Assembly (NCBI RefSeq): GCF_011369485.1
Contig: NZ_VXCA01000012.1
Coordinates: 62,001 to 126,000 of the forward strand
Length of the DNA: 64,000 bases
Source: Pseudomonas atagonensis
Lineage (GTDB): Bacteria; Pseudomonadota; Gammaproteobacteria; Pseudomonadales; Pseudomonadaceae
Direction: 5' to 3'
Below, piece after piece: positions 1 to 11,300 of the stretch. The notes beneath the pieces were generated by a model. It worked only from the letters and a program-made list of their open reading frames with translations. It was not told the origin of the DNA and did not search any database. Made by a program: the position numbers and the translations under genes. The stretch's first letter is position 1. Each line of letters opens with the position of its first letter.

Positions 1-774
1 TCATGGGCGAGCGTCTTGAGCGAATTCGGCGGTGCCACTCATGCCGGCCATCAACTCCGGATGCTTGCCGTCCAGGCGTGCTTCCAGCTCGACGGTTTGC
101 GCCACCGCATCGACTCGCGAGTTGATGCCGCTGACGTGAGCCGTATAGGTCTTGCCGGTTTCATGAATGCTGACCTGCAGCGGCAGGCCGGGCTTGAGGT
201 CTTTGAGCAGATTGGACGGCACATTGAGGCGCACCTTCAGCGCGCCGTCACTGACCAGATCGAACAGCGGAGTACCGGCCGCCACGGTTTGATACGGCTT
301 GACGTACACCTTGGCGACACGCCCGGCAAATGGCGCCAGCACCTGACAATAACTGTTCTGCGCGACGCCCATGGCCCGTGCGCCGTCAGCCTTTTGCACT
401 TCGGTATTGGCCATCGACACTTCAATGTCGCCGACCGCGTTGAGCTGGCGCAGTTGCTTTTTTGCTTCCAGATTCTGTTTGGCCATGGCCAGTTCCGCCG
501 CCGCGACTTTCACGCGGGCCTCGGCTTCGCTACAGTTGAAGCGGGCGAGCAATTCGGCTTTGGCGACCTGTTCGCCGAAACCGGTCTTCAGTTCACCCAA
601 GGTGCCGGCCATCTGGCTGGACAGGGTGGTTTCCAGTTCAGCGGCGAGCAACACACGAATCGCACTGGCGCTTTCCAGTGTGGGGGCCGGAACACTTTCT
701 TCGGCGTGGACGGGCAGGATCAGACTGGCCAACAACAGAACCCCGAAACGGGATTCAAGGGCGATTTTGTGCAT
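1..774 (-). CDS. Periplasmic adaptor subunit (HlyD/RND membrane-fusion type)
   Basis: A 257-residue membrane-fusion protein with an N-terminal signal peptide ending near the AEES segment (residues 24-27). A helical hairpin region at about residues 75-125 is followed by a lipoyl/barrel part containing APFAGRVAKVYVKPYQTV, the usual half-motif of HlyD/AcrA adaptors, and a beta-barrel to the end. At 257 residues it is shorter than typical RND adaptors (350-400). It overlaps the upstream TolC-type gene by 20 nt, so translation is probably coupled. Such proteins bridge an inner-membrane transporter to an outer-membrane channel. The context (TolC homologue and giant surface protein upstream on the same strand) points to export of the giant protein rather than drug efflux. 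The inner-membrane component is not in the window and may lie beyond position 1. Confidence 0.85.
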   Translation of the reverse strand: MHKIALESRFGVLLLASLILPVHAEESVPAPTLESASAIRVLLAAELETTLSSQMAGTLGELKTGFGEQVAKAELLARFNCSEAEARVKVAAAELAMAKQNLEAKKQLRQLNAVGDIEVSMANTEVQKADGARAMGVAQNSYCQVLAPFAGRVAKVYVKPYQTVAAGTPLFDLVSDGALKVRLNVPSNLLKDLKPGLPLQVSIHETGKTYTAHVSGINSRVDAVAQTVELEARLDGKHPELMAGMSGTAEFAQDARP

Positions 775-2293
775 TCGGCGTTCCTTGCGAAGTGGCGGCG
801 AGCAGGCGTTGCTGTTCTTGTTCGTTCAACGTGCGCTGGATCTCCCGGGCCAGCGTCTTGATGTCGTGTTGCTGGATTTCCTTGGGCAAGACGTCCAGAC
901 CGACCGAGTTGTACATCCGCCCCCAAGCGGCCTGGGCACTGGAGAACGCGGCTTCACGCTGATAGCGCGAGAGCAGATAGCGACCCTCGGAGCGAATCAC
1001 TTCCAGCTCCGAGCCGAGTGCGCCGGTCTTTGCCGCTTGCGCGTAATCGAGCAGGCTGCGGTCGACGCGCAGGCTGTCTTCAGCAAACTGCACTTCCTGA
1101 CGCGCCAGTTGATAGCGCAGGGTGCCGACCCGTACTTGCGTAAGAATCGCCATGGACAGCGCCACCCGCCGGGTGTCGTCGGTTTCGTTCTGGGATTTTT
1201 CTGCGCGGTTGAGCGACGGCAATTGCAGCAGGCGCAACAGGTTCATCGAGACTTGCAGGCCGGTGCTGGTCCAGTCGTTGTTGTAGAGGTATTTGTTGGA
1301 GTCGTACTTGTAGCCGAAATCGACGCTGACATTCGGCCACAGCTGCGCCTTGGCGATTTCCAGATCCTTCTGGTTGACCCGTTTGCGATACCACTCTTCC
1401 ATGATTTCCGGACGGTTCTCCAGCGACAGCTGTTCCAGCCGCGCCATGCTCTGGCGCACCTCCGGCAGCGGCGGATCGGCCATGTCGGCGAGGACCATTT
1501 TCGACCCCGGCGGCAACGACATCAGCGCCGACAGCTCAGCCTGGGCGAATTCCAGATCCTGACGGCGCACGGTCAGCAGATAGATCGAATCGAGGAGTGC
1601 GCGCTGGTAGGCGAGAATTTCCTGACGCGGTAACAGACCCCGTATTTCGGCCTCGCGGGCCGAGGTCAGTGCGGTGTTGGTGCGCATCAGCAACTTGTCG
1701 ACTTCGGGCAGCAATCGCTGCGCGCCGAGCGCACGCCAATATGCGTTGCGCACATCCTGCAGGACGTTCTGCGCGACTTTGCGCCGACGCTCTTCGGCCA
1801 TCAGGATCTGATCGGACTTTTGCTGGGTGCGGTAATAGGCGACGCCGAAATCCAGCAGGCTCCAGCTCAGCCCCAGACCATAGACTTCGCGATAACGTTC
1901 TTCGGACGTCGATGGACGCAAGCTGACCTGACGGTCTTCGATACCGATCGAGGTGCCGCCGGAATCGTTGTTTCGCCCCGCGTAACCGGCGGAGGCGACC
2001 AGACGCGGCAACATTTCATGGCTGGAAACATCGCGCAGGTCCGAGGCCAGCGCGCTTTCCATCAGTTTGAGGCGGTAGTCGAGGTTGTATTTCAGCGCCC
2101 GGGCGGCGGCTTCATAAAAAGTGATTGGCGCGGTCACCGGCTCTTGGCCTGAGTACATGCGTGTCTGGTCGGCCAGAATGCGTTGACGGTTTTCCTCTTC
2201 GGTGGAAGGTTTCGGGTCCGTTGACGAGCAAGCACTGAGTAACAGTGCAGAAGCGATGGCGGTACTGAGAAGCCGGGTCGCATTTTTACGCAT
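755..2293 (-). CDS. TolC-family outer-membrane efflux lipoprotein
   Basis: A 512-residue protein starting MRKNATRLL. An in-frame start two codons earlier (2299) exists, but the AAGGA Shine-Dalgarno abuts it and is properly spaced for 2293. The signal peptide ends in a lipobox (LLLSAC, then SS), so it should be lipidated like OprM-type channels. The rest is alpha-helical with the duplicated outer-membrane-efflux-protein pattern (for example YNLDYRL near the first repeat and ENRPEI-x-E in the second). It lies 26 nt behind the giant repeat-protein gene and overlaps the adaptor gene, so the three look like one transcript. Inferred role: outer-membrane channel for export of the giant protein. A general efflux role cannot be excluded from sequence alone. 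Confidence 0.88.
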   Translation of the reverse strand: MRKNATRLLSTAIASALLLSACSSTDPKPSTEEENRQRILADQTRMYSGQEPVTAPITFYEAAARALKYNLDYRLKLMESALASDLRDVSSHEMLPRLVASAGYAGRNNDSGGTSIGIEDRQVSLRPSTSEERYREVYGLGLSWSLLDFGVAYYRTQQKSDQILMAEERRRKVAQNVLQDVRNAYWRALGAQRLLPEVDKLLMRTNTALTSAREAEIRGLLPRQEILAYQRALLDSIYLLTVRRQDLEFAQAELSALMSLPPGSKMVLADMADPPLPEVRQSMARLEQLSLENRPEIMEEWYRKRVNQKDLEIAKAQLWPNVSVDFGYKYDSNKYLYNNDWTSTGLQVSMNLLRLLQLPSLNRAEKSQNETDDTRRVALSMAILTQVRVGTLRYQLARQEVQFAEDSLRVDRSLLDYAQAAKTGALGSELEVIRSEGRYLLSRYQREAAFSSAQAAWGRMYNSVGLDVLPKEIQQHDIKTLAREIQRTLNEQEQQRLLAATSQGTPNAQNRP

Positions 2294-2319
2294 GTTCATT
2301 CCTTTGCATTTCTGGGCTT

Positions 2320-5300
2320 TTATTCAGATCGATTGCTTGCGCCGTCGCGGTTGGACGGACGTAACCGTTGCGCCGCATCGCGCAGTTGCGCGCTGAAACC
2401 TTTGCCCGGCCGGTTTTCGTGGTGTTTTTCGCCGCGAGGCGGTTCGTGGGTCAGGTCGGTCGCAGTCAATGCAAACAGCGACGGATCGCTGAGCAGCCCG
2501 TCGGCACTCAAACTGGTACGACCCTGACGGCCCTGAATCCAGAGCAGGTCGAGTTCGCTTTCCAGGCGGCTTTCGCGCACCGCTTGCGCCACAAACTGGC
2601 CCGGCACCAGCCCCAGACCGGCACCGGCAGATTCACTGGTGAACTCGCCCACGGAGGCCAGACGCAAGTTGCTGCCGTCCACGCCCCAGGCGGACAGCGC
2701 CGATATTTCTGCTGCACGCTCGACCACCGGCGTAATAAAAATCGCCGGTTGTGGATCGGGAATGCGCAGGTCGGGGGTTTGGGTACTGGTTTCGCGTTCG
2801 AAGAAGTTTTGGCCATCCGGCGCCGGAATGAACGGCGTGGCGATGTCGAGGGTGATCACCAGTTCTGCCTGGTCACTGGCGCCGGCGCGGTCATTGATGG
2901 TGTAGGTGAATACGTCGCGCAATACCTGACCGAGACCGGCCGCGGCCAGCACGGCCGGGTTATTCTGGTCGATGGTGTAGGTGTAACTGCCGTCGGCGTT
3001 GAGTACCAGCGTGCCGTACAGACCGATGATCGGCTGACCGATGACACCCGCCGACCCGGAACCGGCCTCGGCGCCGGTGCGCACGCCGACCACCACCAGA
3101 CCGTCATTGGCATCGACGTCTCCATCGTTGGGCAGCACGTTGCCGGTGGTTTGCGGGCCGGGCACCTGATCGCTGGCAATGCCGTTGTCGTTCTGTGCGA
3201 CCGGCGCATCGTTGGCACCCTGAATGACCACGGTCAGGCGCGCATCCGACGTCGCACCGGCAGTGTCGGACATGCGGTAGGTGAACGTTTCGCTGAGGGT
3301 TTCGCCGGCGGTGCGCAGGGCTTGCACCACCGGATTGTTGTTGTCGATGACGTAGGTGTAACTGCCGTCGGCATTCAGCGTCAGTTGCCCGTAGAGGCCG
3401 ATCAAGACCTGCCCGGCGCCGGCGGACTGGCCGGCCTGATTGCTGACACTCAGTACCTGCTTGCTTTCGCCATTGGCGACACTGTCGACGTCAGTATCGT
3501 TGTCCAGCACGTTGCCGCTGGCGTTGCTGCCCGGGGTGCCGTTGTTGACGCCGCCGGCCTCGACGGCCGTGGCGCTGTCATCGACGGCGGTTGGCGTGTC
3601 GTTGCGCCCATCGACGGTGATGCGCAGCTCGGCGGTGCTGGTATCGCCCCAGATGTCGACGATGGTGTAGCTGAACACTTCACTCACGGTCTGGCCGCTC
3701 TGGCGCAAGGCCTGCACGGCGGCGAGGCTGTTGTCGACGGTGTAGGTGTAGCTGCCGTCGGCGTTGATCAGCAGATCACCATACACACCGCGCAATGTTG
3801 TTCCGACGCTGCCGACCGTGCCGATGTCGCTGGCGGTGCCGGTGTGAATGCCGATTACCGACAGCGGGTCGCTTTCGGCATCGGTGTCGTTACTCAGCAC
3901 GTTGCCGGCGGGGTTGACCCCCGGTTGCCCGTTGTTGAGTCCACCGGCCTCGATGGCCGTCGCTGCATCGTTGTTGGCCACCGGTGCCGAGTTGCGCCCG
4001 CGAATAATGATGTGGATTTCCGCCAGATCGTTCTCGCCGCCACGGTCGGTGACCTGATAGGTGAAACGCTCGTTGAGGAACTGCAGGGGTCCCAGCGCCA
4101 GAACCACAGGATTGCTGGAGTCGAGGTTGTAGGTGTAGCTGCCGTCGGCGCCGATGATCAGTTGCCCGTAGAGCCCGTTGATCAGCGTGCCGTTGCTGTT
4201 GTCGGTGCCGGCCGTGACCCCCGACAGCGTGCCGCCGGCAGCCTCGGTGCCGAAACGGATACCGGTCACCGTTTTGCTGTCGCCCTGATCGACGTCGGTG
4301 TCGTTGGGCAACACGTTGCCGCTCGGGTTGACGCCGTTGCCCTTGCCGTTATCGGCCACCGCCACTGACGTATCGTTGACCGCCACCGGCGCATCCCAGG
4401 CGCCGTCGATGCGAATGCTCAATTGCGCGGTGTCGGTCGCGCCGGCAATGTCGCGCATGCGGTAGGTGAAGGTTTCCACCAGCGAATCGCCGACTTTCAA
4501 CGCCTGAACCGCGGCCAGCGTGTTATTGACCACATAGCTGTAAGTGCCGTCGGCGTTGATGGTCAGCGTGCCATACAGGCCATTGAAGCTTTGCGCGACG
4601 CCGACCGTGGTGAAGGTACCGCCCGCGGCTTCGCTGCCACTGCGAATGCCGGTGACCAGTTTGGCGTCGTTGGCATCGACATCGGTGTCATTGGTCAGCA
4701 CGTTGCCGCTCGGGTTGACGCCCGGCCTGCCGTTGAATGTGCCGCCGGCCTCGACGGCGACGGCGCTGTCGTCGTTGGCCACGGGGTTATCGTTGGCCCC
4801 GCGAATGGTGATGGTCAGTGTCGCGGTGCTGGTAGCACCGGCCAGATCGCGGATCTGGTAAGTGAAGGTTTCGGTCAGGGTTTCGGCGTTGGTGCGCAAC
4901 GCCTGGACCTGCGCATTGTTGTTGTCGACCAGATAGCTGTAACTGCCGTCGGCATTCAGGGTCAGGCTGCCGTAGGCACCGTTGAAGGCACTGCCGATGT
5001 TGCCCGTCGTCGCGCCCTGATTGACGCCGATGACGCTGAGCACTTCGCCGTTGCCATCGACGTCGCTGTCGTTGCTCAGCACGTTGCCGCTCGGGTTGCT
5101 GCCCGGTGTGGCGTTGTTCTGGCCGCCGGCTTCAAGTGCGGTGTTGCTGTCGTTCTGCGCAATCGGCGTGTCGTTGCGCCCCTGAATGGTGATGTTCAGC
5201 GTCGCGCGATCAGTGGCGCCGGCCGCGTCCATCACCTCGTAGCTGAATGCGTCGAGCAAGGTGTTGCCGGCGCGCAACGCCTGAACCGCCGCCATGCTGT

Positions 5301-8300
5301 TGTCGAGGCGATAGCTGTAACTGCCGTCGGCATTGAGCGTCAGCCAGCCATAGGTGCCGCGCAGCTCCGTGCCGAGCGCGCCGGCGGTGCCGGTACCGGA
5401 TTCGGCCCCGGTACGCACGGACGACACGGCGCGGGTTTCGCCATAGTCATGGTCGGGCAGGTCGCCCGGCACTTCGCCGCCGTCGACGTCGCTGTCGTTA
5501 TCCAGCACGTTGCCGGTCGGGTCTTGTCCGGGCACGCCGTTGTTCAGGCCGCCGGCCTCGATGGCGGTGGCGTCGTCGTCGGTGGCGACCGGATTGTCGT
5601 TCTGCCCCCGGATCAACACGATGATTTCTGCGCTGTCGGTTTCCGGCGTGGCACCGACACCATCGCTGATGGTGTAAGTGAAGCGTTCCAGCAGTAGATC
5701 ACTGCCGCGCCGCAGGGCTTGCACGTCGGCGTTGTTGTTGTCGACGGCGTAGACGTAACTGCCGTCCGGGAAAATCGTCAGCGTGCCGTACTGGCCGACG
5801 ATCACTGTGCCACTGACATTGACGGCGACAGGCGTGCCCGGATCGGCCGTACCGCCGGCCTTGATCAGCGTCACGGTCAGCGGATCACCATCAGGGTCGG
5901 TGGAATTGGCAGTGGCGTCGCCCGACGGGTTGACCCCCGGCGTCTGGTTGCCGATGCCGCCCGCTTCGGTGGCCACTGAAATCACATTCTGTGCCACGGG
6001 TGGATCGTTGACGCCGTGCACGGTGATCACCAGCTGCGCGGTGTCGGTCAACCCGGTGGTATCAATGACCCGGTAAGTGAAGAACTCCGTCAGGGTCTGG
6101 CCCGGTGCGAGGGCTTGCACAGCGGCGTTGGTGCTGTCGACGTCGTAGAAAAACGAGCCGTCGGCGCCAATACGCAGGGTGCCATAGAGGCCGACAACCA
6201 CTGTGCCGTTGGCCGACGTGGTGCCGGTGTTGACCGCGCTGAGCACATCGGTGGCGGGGTTGTAAGTGGCCTCGCTTTTGTTGATCACACCGTTGACCAG
6301 CAACTGGCTGCTCGGCTGATCGTTGGCGTCGACGTCCTGATCGACACCGTTACCGCCCGGTTGGGTGATCGGCCCCGGCCGGCTCGGGAACTGAATGACG
6401 TTGCCGCTCGGGTTGCTTTCCGAAGCGTTGCCATTGGTCGAGGCCGCTTGCGCGGAGGCCGCATCATCGCTGGCCACCGGGTTGTCATTGGCACCCTGAA
6501 TCACAATGCGCAGTTGCGCGACATCATCCAGCCCGCCGGTATCGGTGAGCCGATAGCTGAACAGCTCGACCAGTTGCTGGCCTGCGCTCAGCTGTTGCAC
6601 GGTGGCGTTGGTGTTGTTCACCTCGTAGCGGTAGGTGCCATCGGGGTTGATGGTAAGGGTGCCGTACAGTCCGCTGAGCACGGTGGCGCCGCTGACAGCG
6701 GTGAAATTGCCGCTGCCGGCTTCACCGACCGCACGGATACCGGTCACAGTGCGGGTTTCACCATTGGCCGCACTGTCGACGTCCTGATCGTTGGTCAACA
6801 CGTTGCCGGTGGCGTCGCTGCCCGGCGTACCGTTATTGACGCCGCCAGCCTCGACGGCGACGCCGTTGTCATCGACGCCTACCGGCGTGTCGTTGGCGCC
6901 TTGAATGGTCACGGTCAAGGTCGCTGTCGACGTGGCGCCGGCAAGGTCGGCCAACACGTAATCGAAACTGTCCTGCAAGGTTTGCCCGGCCAGGCGCAAG
7001 GCTTGCACCGCCGCGTTGTTGTTATCGACGACGTATTGGTAGGAGCCGTTGCTGCCGATGATCAACTGGCCGTACAAACCGTTGATCACGCTGACCCCGA
7101 CAATCGGTGTCTGAATGCCGGCACCCGGACCGACCGAGACCAGATGCAGGGAATCGGCGTTGGTGGCGATGTCGACATCGGTGTCGTTGGTCAGCACATT
7201 GCCCCGCGGATCGATACCCGCCGCCGCGTTATTGATGCCGCCGGCCTCGACCGCCGTGGCGGTATCATTGACGCCGACCGGGTCGTCGTTGACCGCGGCG
7301 AGGATGATTTGCAGGGTGTCGGTATCAGTCAGGGCATCGCCGGCGGTGCCAGGAATGCCGTCGCCGTCGGCATCACCGTAGTTGCCTTGGTCATTGCTGA
7401 CCACGGTCAGGGTGTCGGTGCCGTTGAAGTTGGCGTTGCCCAGATAGCGCAGGCCGGCCAGCGCGGTGTTGATGTCGGCGAGATTGCCGGTCAGGGTCAT
7501 GCTCGCCGTGTTGGCACCGCTGACACTCACGCCGGGAACGGTGGCGCCGAGGAACAGCGTGCCATGGGTGACACTGAGGGTTACGCTGATCGCGCGGTCG
7601 TTGACGTTCGGGTCGCGGTCGGCATCGACGTCGGCGACGCTGATGCCGCCGATGTTCAGCACCACGTCTTCCAGGCCGTTCTGGGTGCCGGGGAGGGTGT
7701 TGACCGGCGCGTCGTTCTGTTCGACGTAACCGGCATTGGCGCTTTGCGTATCGGCGTCGCCGAGGGTGATGGTGATCTGGCCGAGCGTGCCGCCATCGCT
7801 GTCGACCCGCACGCGCAAGCCGCCCAGCGGCTGCGGATAAGTGACCAGACCGGCCGGCACGTCGATGCGGAACACGCCCAGCGGCAGCACGCCGAAACGG
7901 TATTGGCCGTTGGCGTCGGTCACCGTGGTGAATTGCAGGTTGTCGGCAGTGGTGTCCAGACGCCCGTCGGCACCGGCCCAGGTCAGGGTCACGGTTTGCC
8001 CGGCCAGGCCTGCGCCGTCCGGCGTAGTGCTGGCGGTCGGGCTGGCGGTGTCATTCCACAACGTGCCGCTGATCACGCCGAGCCCGGCGTTGTCGCGCAA
8101 AATGTACTGGTTCGGGCCAACGGCGCTGCCATCGCGCTCGCCCGTGGTGGTGCCATCGACGCCGACGCTGTTGCCGCCCCAACTGGTGAAATCTTCGGGC
8201 AGGCTGCTCCAGGTCAGCGTAGCGTTGCTGCTGGCGACAATCGTCGAGTTGGGCAGGTCGACCGAGTAGCGCACCTGAACCTGCGCGCCGACATCCAGTT

Positions 8301-11300
8301 GATCGAAATTGACGCTCAATCCGCCGCTGCTGCTGAAGCTGATGCCAGCGGGCAGATTACCCGGGCCGTAGCTCACGCCATTGATGCTGACGCTGAGCAA
8401 GGTGTAATTGCTGCCGCCGGCGAAGCTGTCGCTGACTTGCGCGTCGAAGGCCGGCAGGCCGCCGTTCTGGGTGAAACTCAGTTGCACCGTGGCGTTGCCG
8501 GTTGTGCCCGACGGGTTAGGGTTGAAGGTGACAATCTGCTTGTCGAGTCCGCTGAAACTCGGCTCGACGATGCGCTCGAAAATCGTGTCACTGGTGGCCC
8601 GGCCCGCGCCGTTGACGATTTCCTGCGCGGTCACGCCCAACTGCGCGCCGGCAATGTTGGCGGCGATGTTGGTGACGCGCACGTTGAATTCGATGGAAAT
8701 ACCTTCCAGGTCATCGTCGTTGCCATTGCCGTTGACCACATTGCCGAGGTTGAACGTGACGACCTGGCTGCCGTCCGGATTGGTCACCACGGTCAGTCGG
8801 CTCGGGTCGAAGATCCCTTGCGGCGCCAGACCCGAGAGGTTCGGGGTGATCGGCAAGGCTTCTGCGCTGTTCTCGTTGCCATCGACGTTGAGGGTGCCGC
8901 CGGTGATCAGGTTGACGTCGCTGGTCAGCCCTCCATTGGAAATGAAGGCGATGCGCAAGGCGTTGACCAGCGCATCCGGCGAGATGAACTGCAAGCCGTT
9001 GGCCAGGGTGATTTGCACTTGATAGTTGGGGTTGTTGCCCTCGGGCACCAGCACCACCACGCGGTAACGAATGACTTCGCCGACGGTGACTTGCTCGACA
9101 ATGGCCGTGGTCGGGCTCGGCGCAGCCGTGTCGGGCAGGCCGCCGACGCGGGAGATCTGAATAGCCTGCGCCACTGGAATCAACAGCGTCGAGAGGTTGC
9201 GATAGTCGTTGAGTGTGCCGCCGTTGAGCGCGCCATCAACGCCGGTACGTTCGCCAGCCTGGCCACCGTCGAGGCTGGTCCACTGCACGTTCGCCACGTT
9301 GACGATGTTCGACTGCGCCGCCGCGCTGGCATTGACGATGCCGGTCAGACGCAAGACGATGCTGCCGCCCTTGGCGATGTCGATGTTGGCGCCGCTGACG
9401 CTGCGCAACTGCCCGCCGACGATTTCGAAATCGACGCCGCCATTGTTGGTGGCGCCGTTCTGGTACAGCACCCCAAGCAGTGTGACGTTGCTGAGCTGGG
9501 TCGGCAGGGTATCGAGAAAACTGATGTCGAACGCACTGAAGTCGGTGTTGCCATTGCCGTTGCTGATGGTAATGGTGAACGTCACCGTGTCGCCCTGATC
9601 GTAGCCGCTTGGGTTTGACGTCGAGGTCAGTACCTGATTGATCTGTAACGTCGGTTCGCGCACGGTCACGGTTGGCTGGCCGCCTGTGAGCGCAACGTTG
9701 CGATCCACCGACACGGCGCCATTCGGCGTGTCGCCATCGGGATCGCTGAAGATCAGTTGCGCGTTGTTTTGCAGCGAGACGTTAGCCTGGTTGGCGATGA
9801 CGTTGTTGGCCACCAGTTGCAGACGAATCACGAAGGTATTGTTGCCGGTCTGGTTGTCCGCCGACACGCTGGAAACGCTGAACGTCCAGCGTCCGTCCAC
9901 GCCATCGGCGCCCAATGCGCCGCCGATCCCGGTGAATCCGCTGATCACCACGCTGCCGGCAAAGTCGGCACCCAGCGCGCCGCTGCCGGCGCGGGTGGTG
10001 ATGATCTGATAGCCGAGGCCGCCGTTGAACGTGGTGTCCAGGCGCATGCCCGGCGGAATCAGGTCTTCGATGCGCAGGTTCTGCGTAGTGCCTTCGGGCA
10101 AGGTGACGACGATGTCGTAGCGCATGCTTTCGCCAATCACCAGATCGCTGCCGGTGGTGTGGGCGGCGCTGGAGTCGCCGTTGTCGAGCGTGCCGTCGGC
10201 GAACACCTTGCTGATGACCGGTGCCGCGATTTGCTGGCTGGCGAGGTCGGTCAGGTCCACCGGGGTGAAGTCGGTGCCACCGTTGACGCTGGCGTAATTG
10301 CTCAGGGTCGCGGTGGTTTGCAGGGTGCGGCTGGCTTCGATGGTGGCGCTGACCACGACGTCGTAGCTGATCACCATGACGTTGGCGCCACTGGCGTCGG
10401 CCGCCGTGCCGTTGCGCCCGGCGAGCAGGCTGGCCTGGCCGCCGGCATCGAGGAACGTGATCTGATTGCCGCTGACGCTGTAGTCGGTGCCCAACACCAT
10501 CAAGGTGCCGTCACCGCGATAAATCTGCAGATTGGCTGCCGCCAGACTGCCGCCGACAAAACTCAGGCCCGTCGGCAGGGTGATGCTGGTGCTGACATCG
10601 AAAGCACCGCCACCTCCGGTGTTTTCAATGGCCGTGACCAGACGCAAGCGGTCGGCGCCGTCGATGTTGCTGATGTTGCCGTCCACCGCCGACAAATCAG
10701 TCACGCTTCCGTTGAAAGGCACGCCGGTGCTGCCCGGCGGATTCCAGCTGCCGGTGGTGCCGGTGACCGTGCCATTGGAGCCGGAGACCACACCGTGCTT
10801 GATGTTGAGCACCGGCTCGGCGATGGAAACGATTGGCACCGCGTCGGAGGAAATCAGCGTGCGGTCGGTGAGGGTGGTTTGCTGACTTGATTGCGCCAGC
10901 ACAGCCAGTGAGCGCTGGTCGGCAAACGGCTGATCGCCGACCCGTACGGTAAAGCGTACGACAATCCGGCTGCCGGTGGTGGTATTGGTGGCGAAGCTGC
11001 CAAAGTCGAATACCACCGAGTTACCGGCCGCACTGGTCACGCTGATGACCCCGCCAGTGTTGGTGTTACCGGTGCCGAACGACCATTGGCCGACATCGTT
11101 GCCCGAACCCCAGGTGACCCCGGTGACATCGAACAGCGGCAGCGGCAGATAAGCGGTGAGTTTGAATTGCTCGTAGTCGCCGGTGACGAGGTCGTAACTG
11201 AGTTCGAACGTCACTTCGTCGCCGGGGCGCAGTTCGCCATTGCTCGGTGGCGTGCCGTTATTGACCTCGACCAGACTGATGTCGACGTTGCTGGTGGGAA

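Noticed and set aside
2830-7300. Periodic repeats that might be taken for a CRISPR array
   Set aside because: The period is about 400 bases, in frame, and the units translate as VCBS-type protein repeats.
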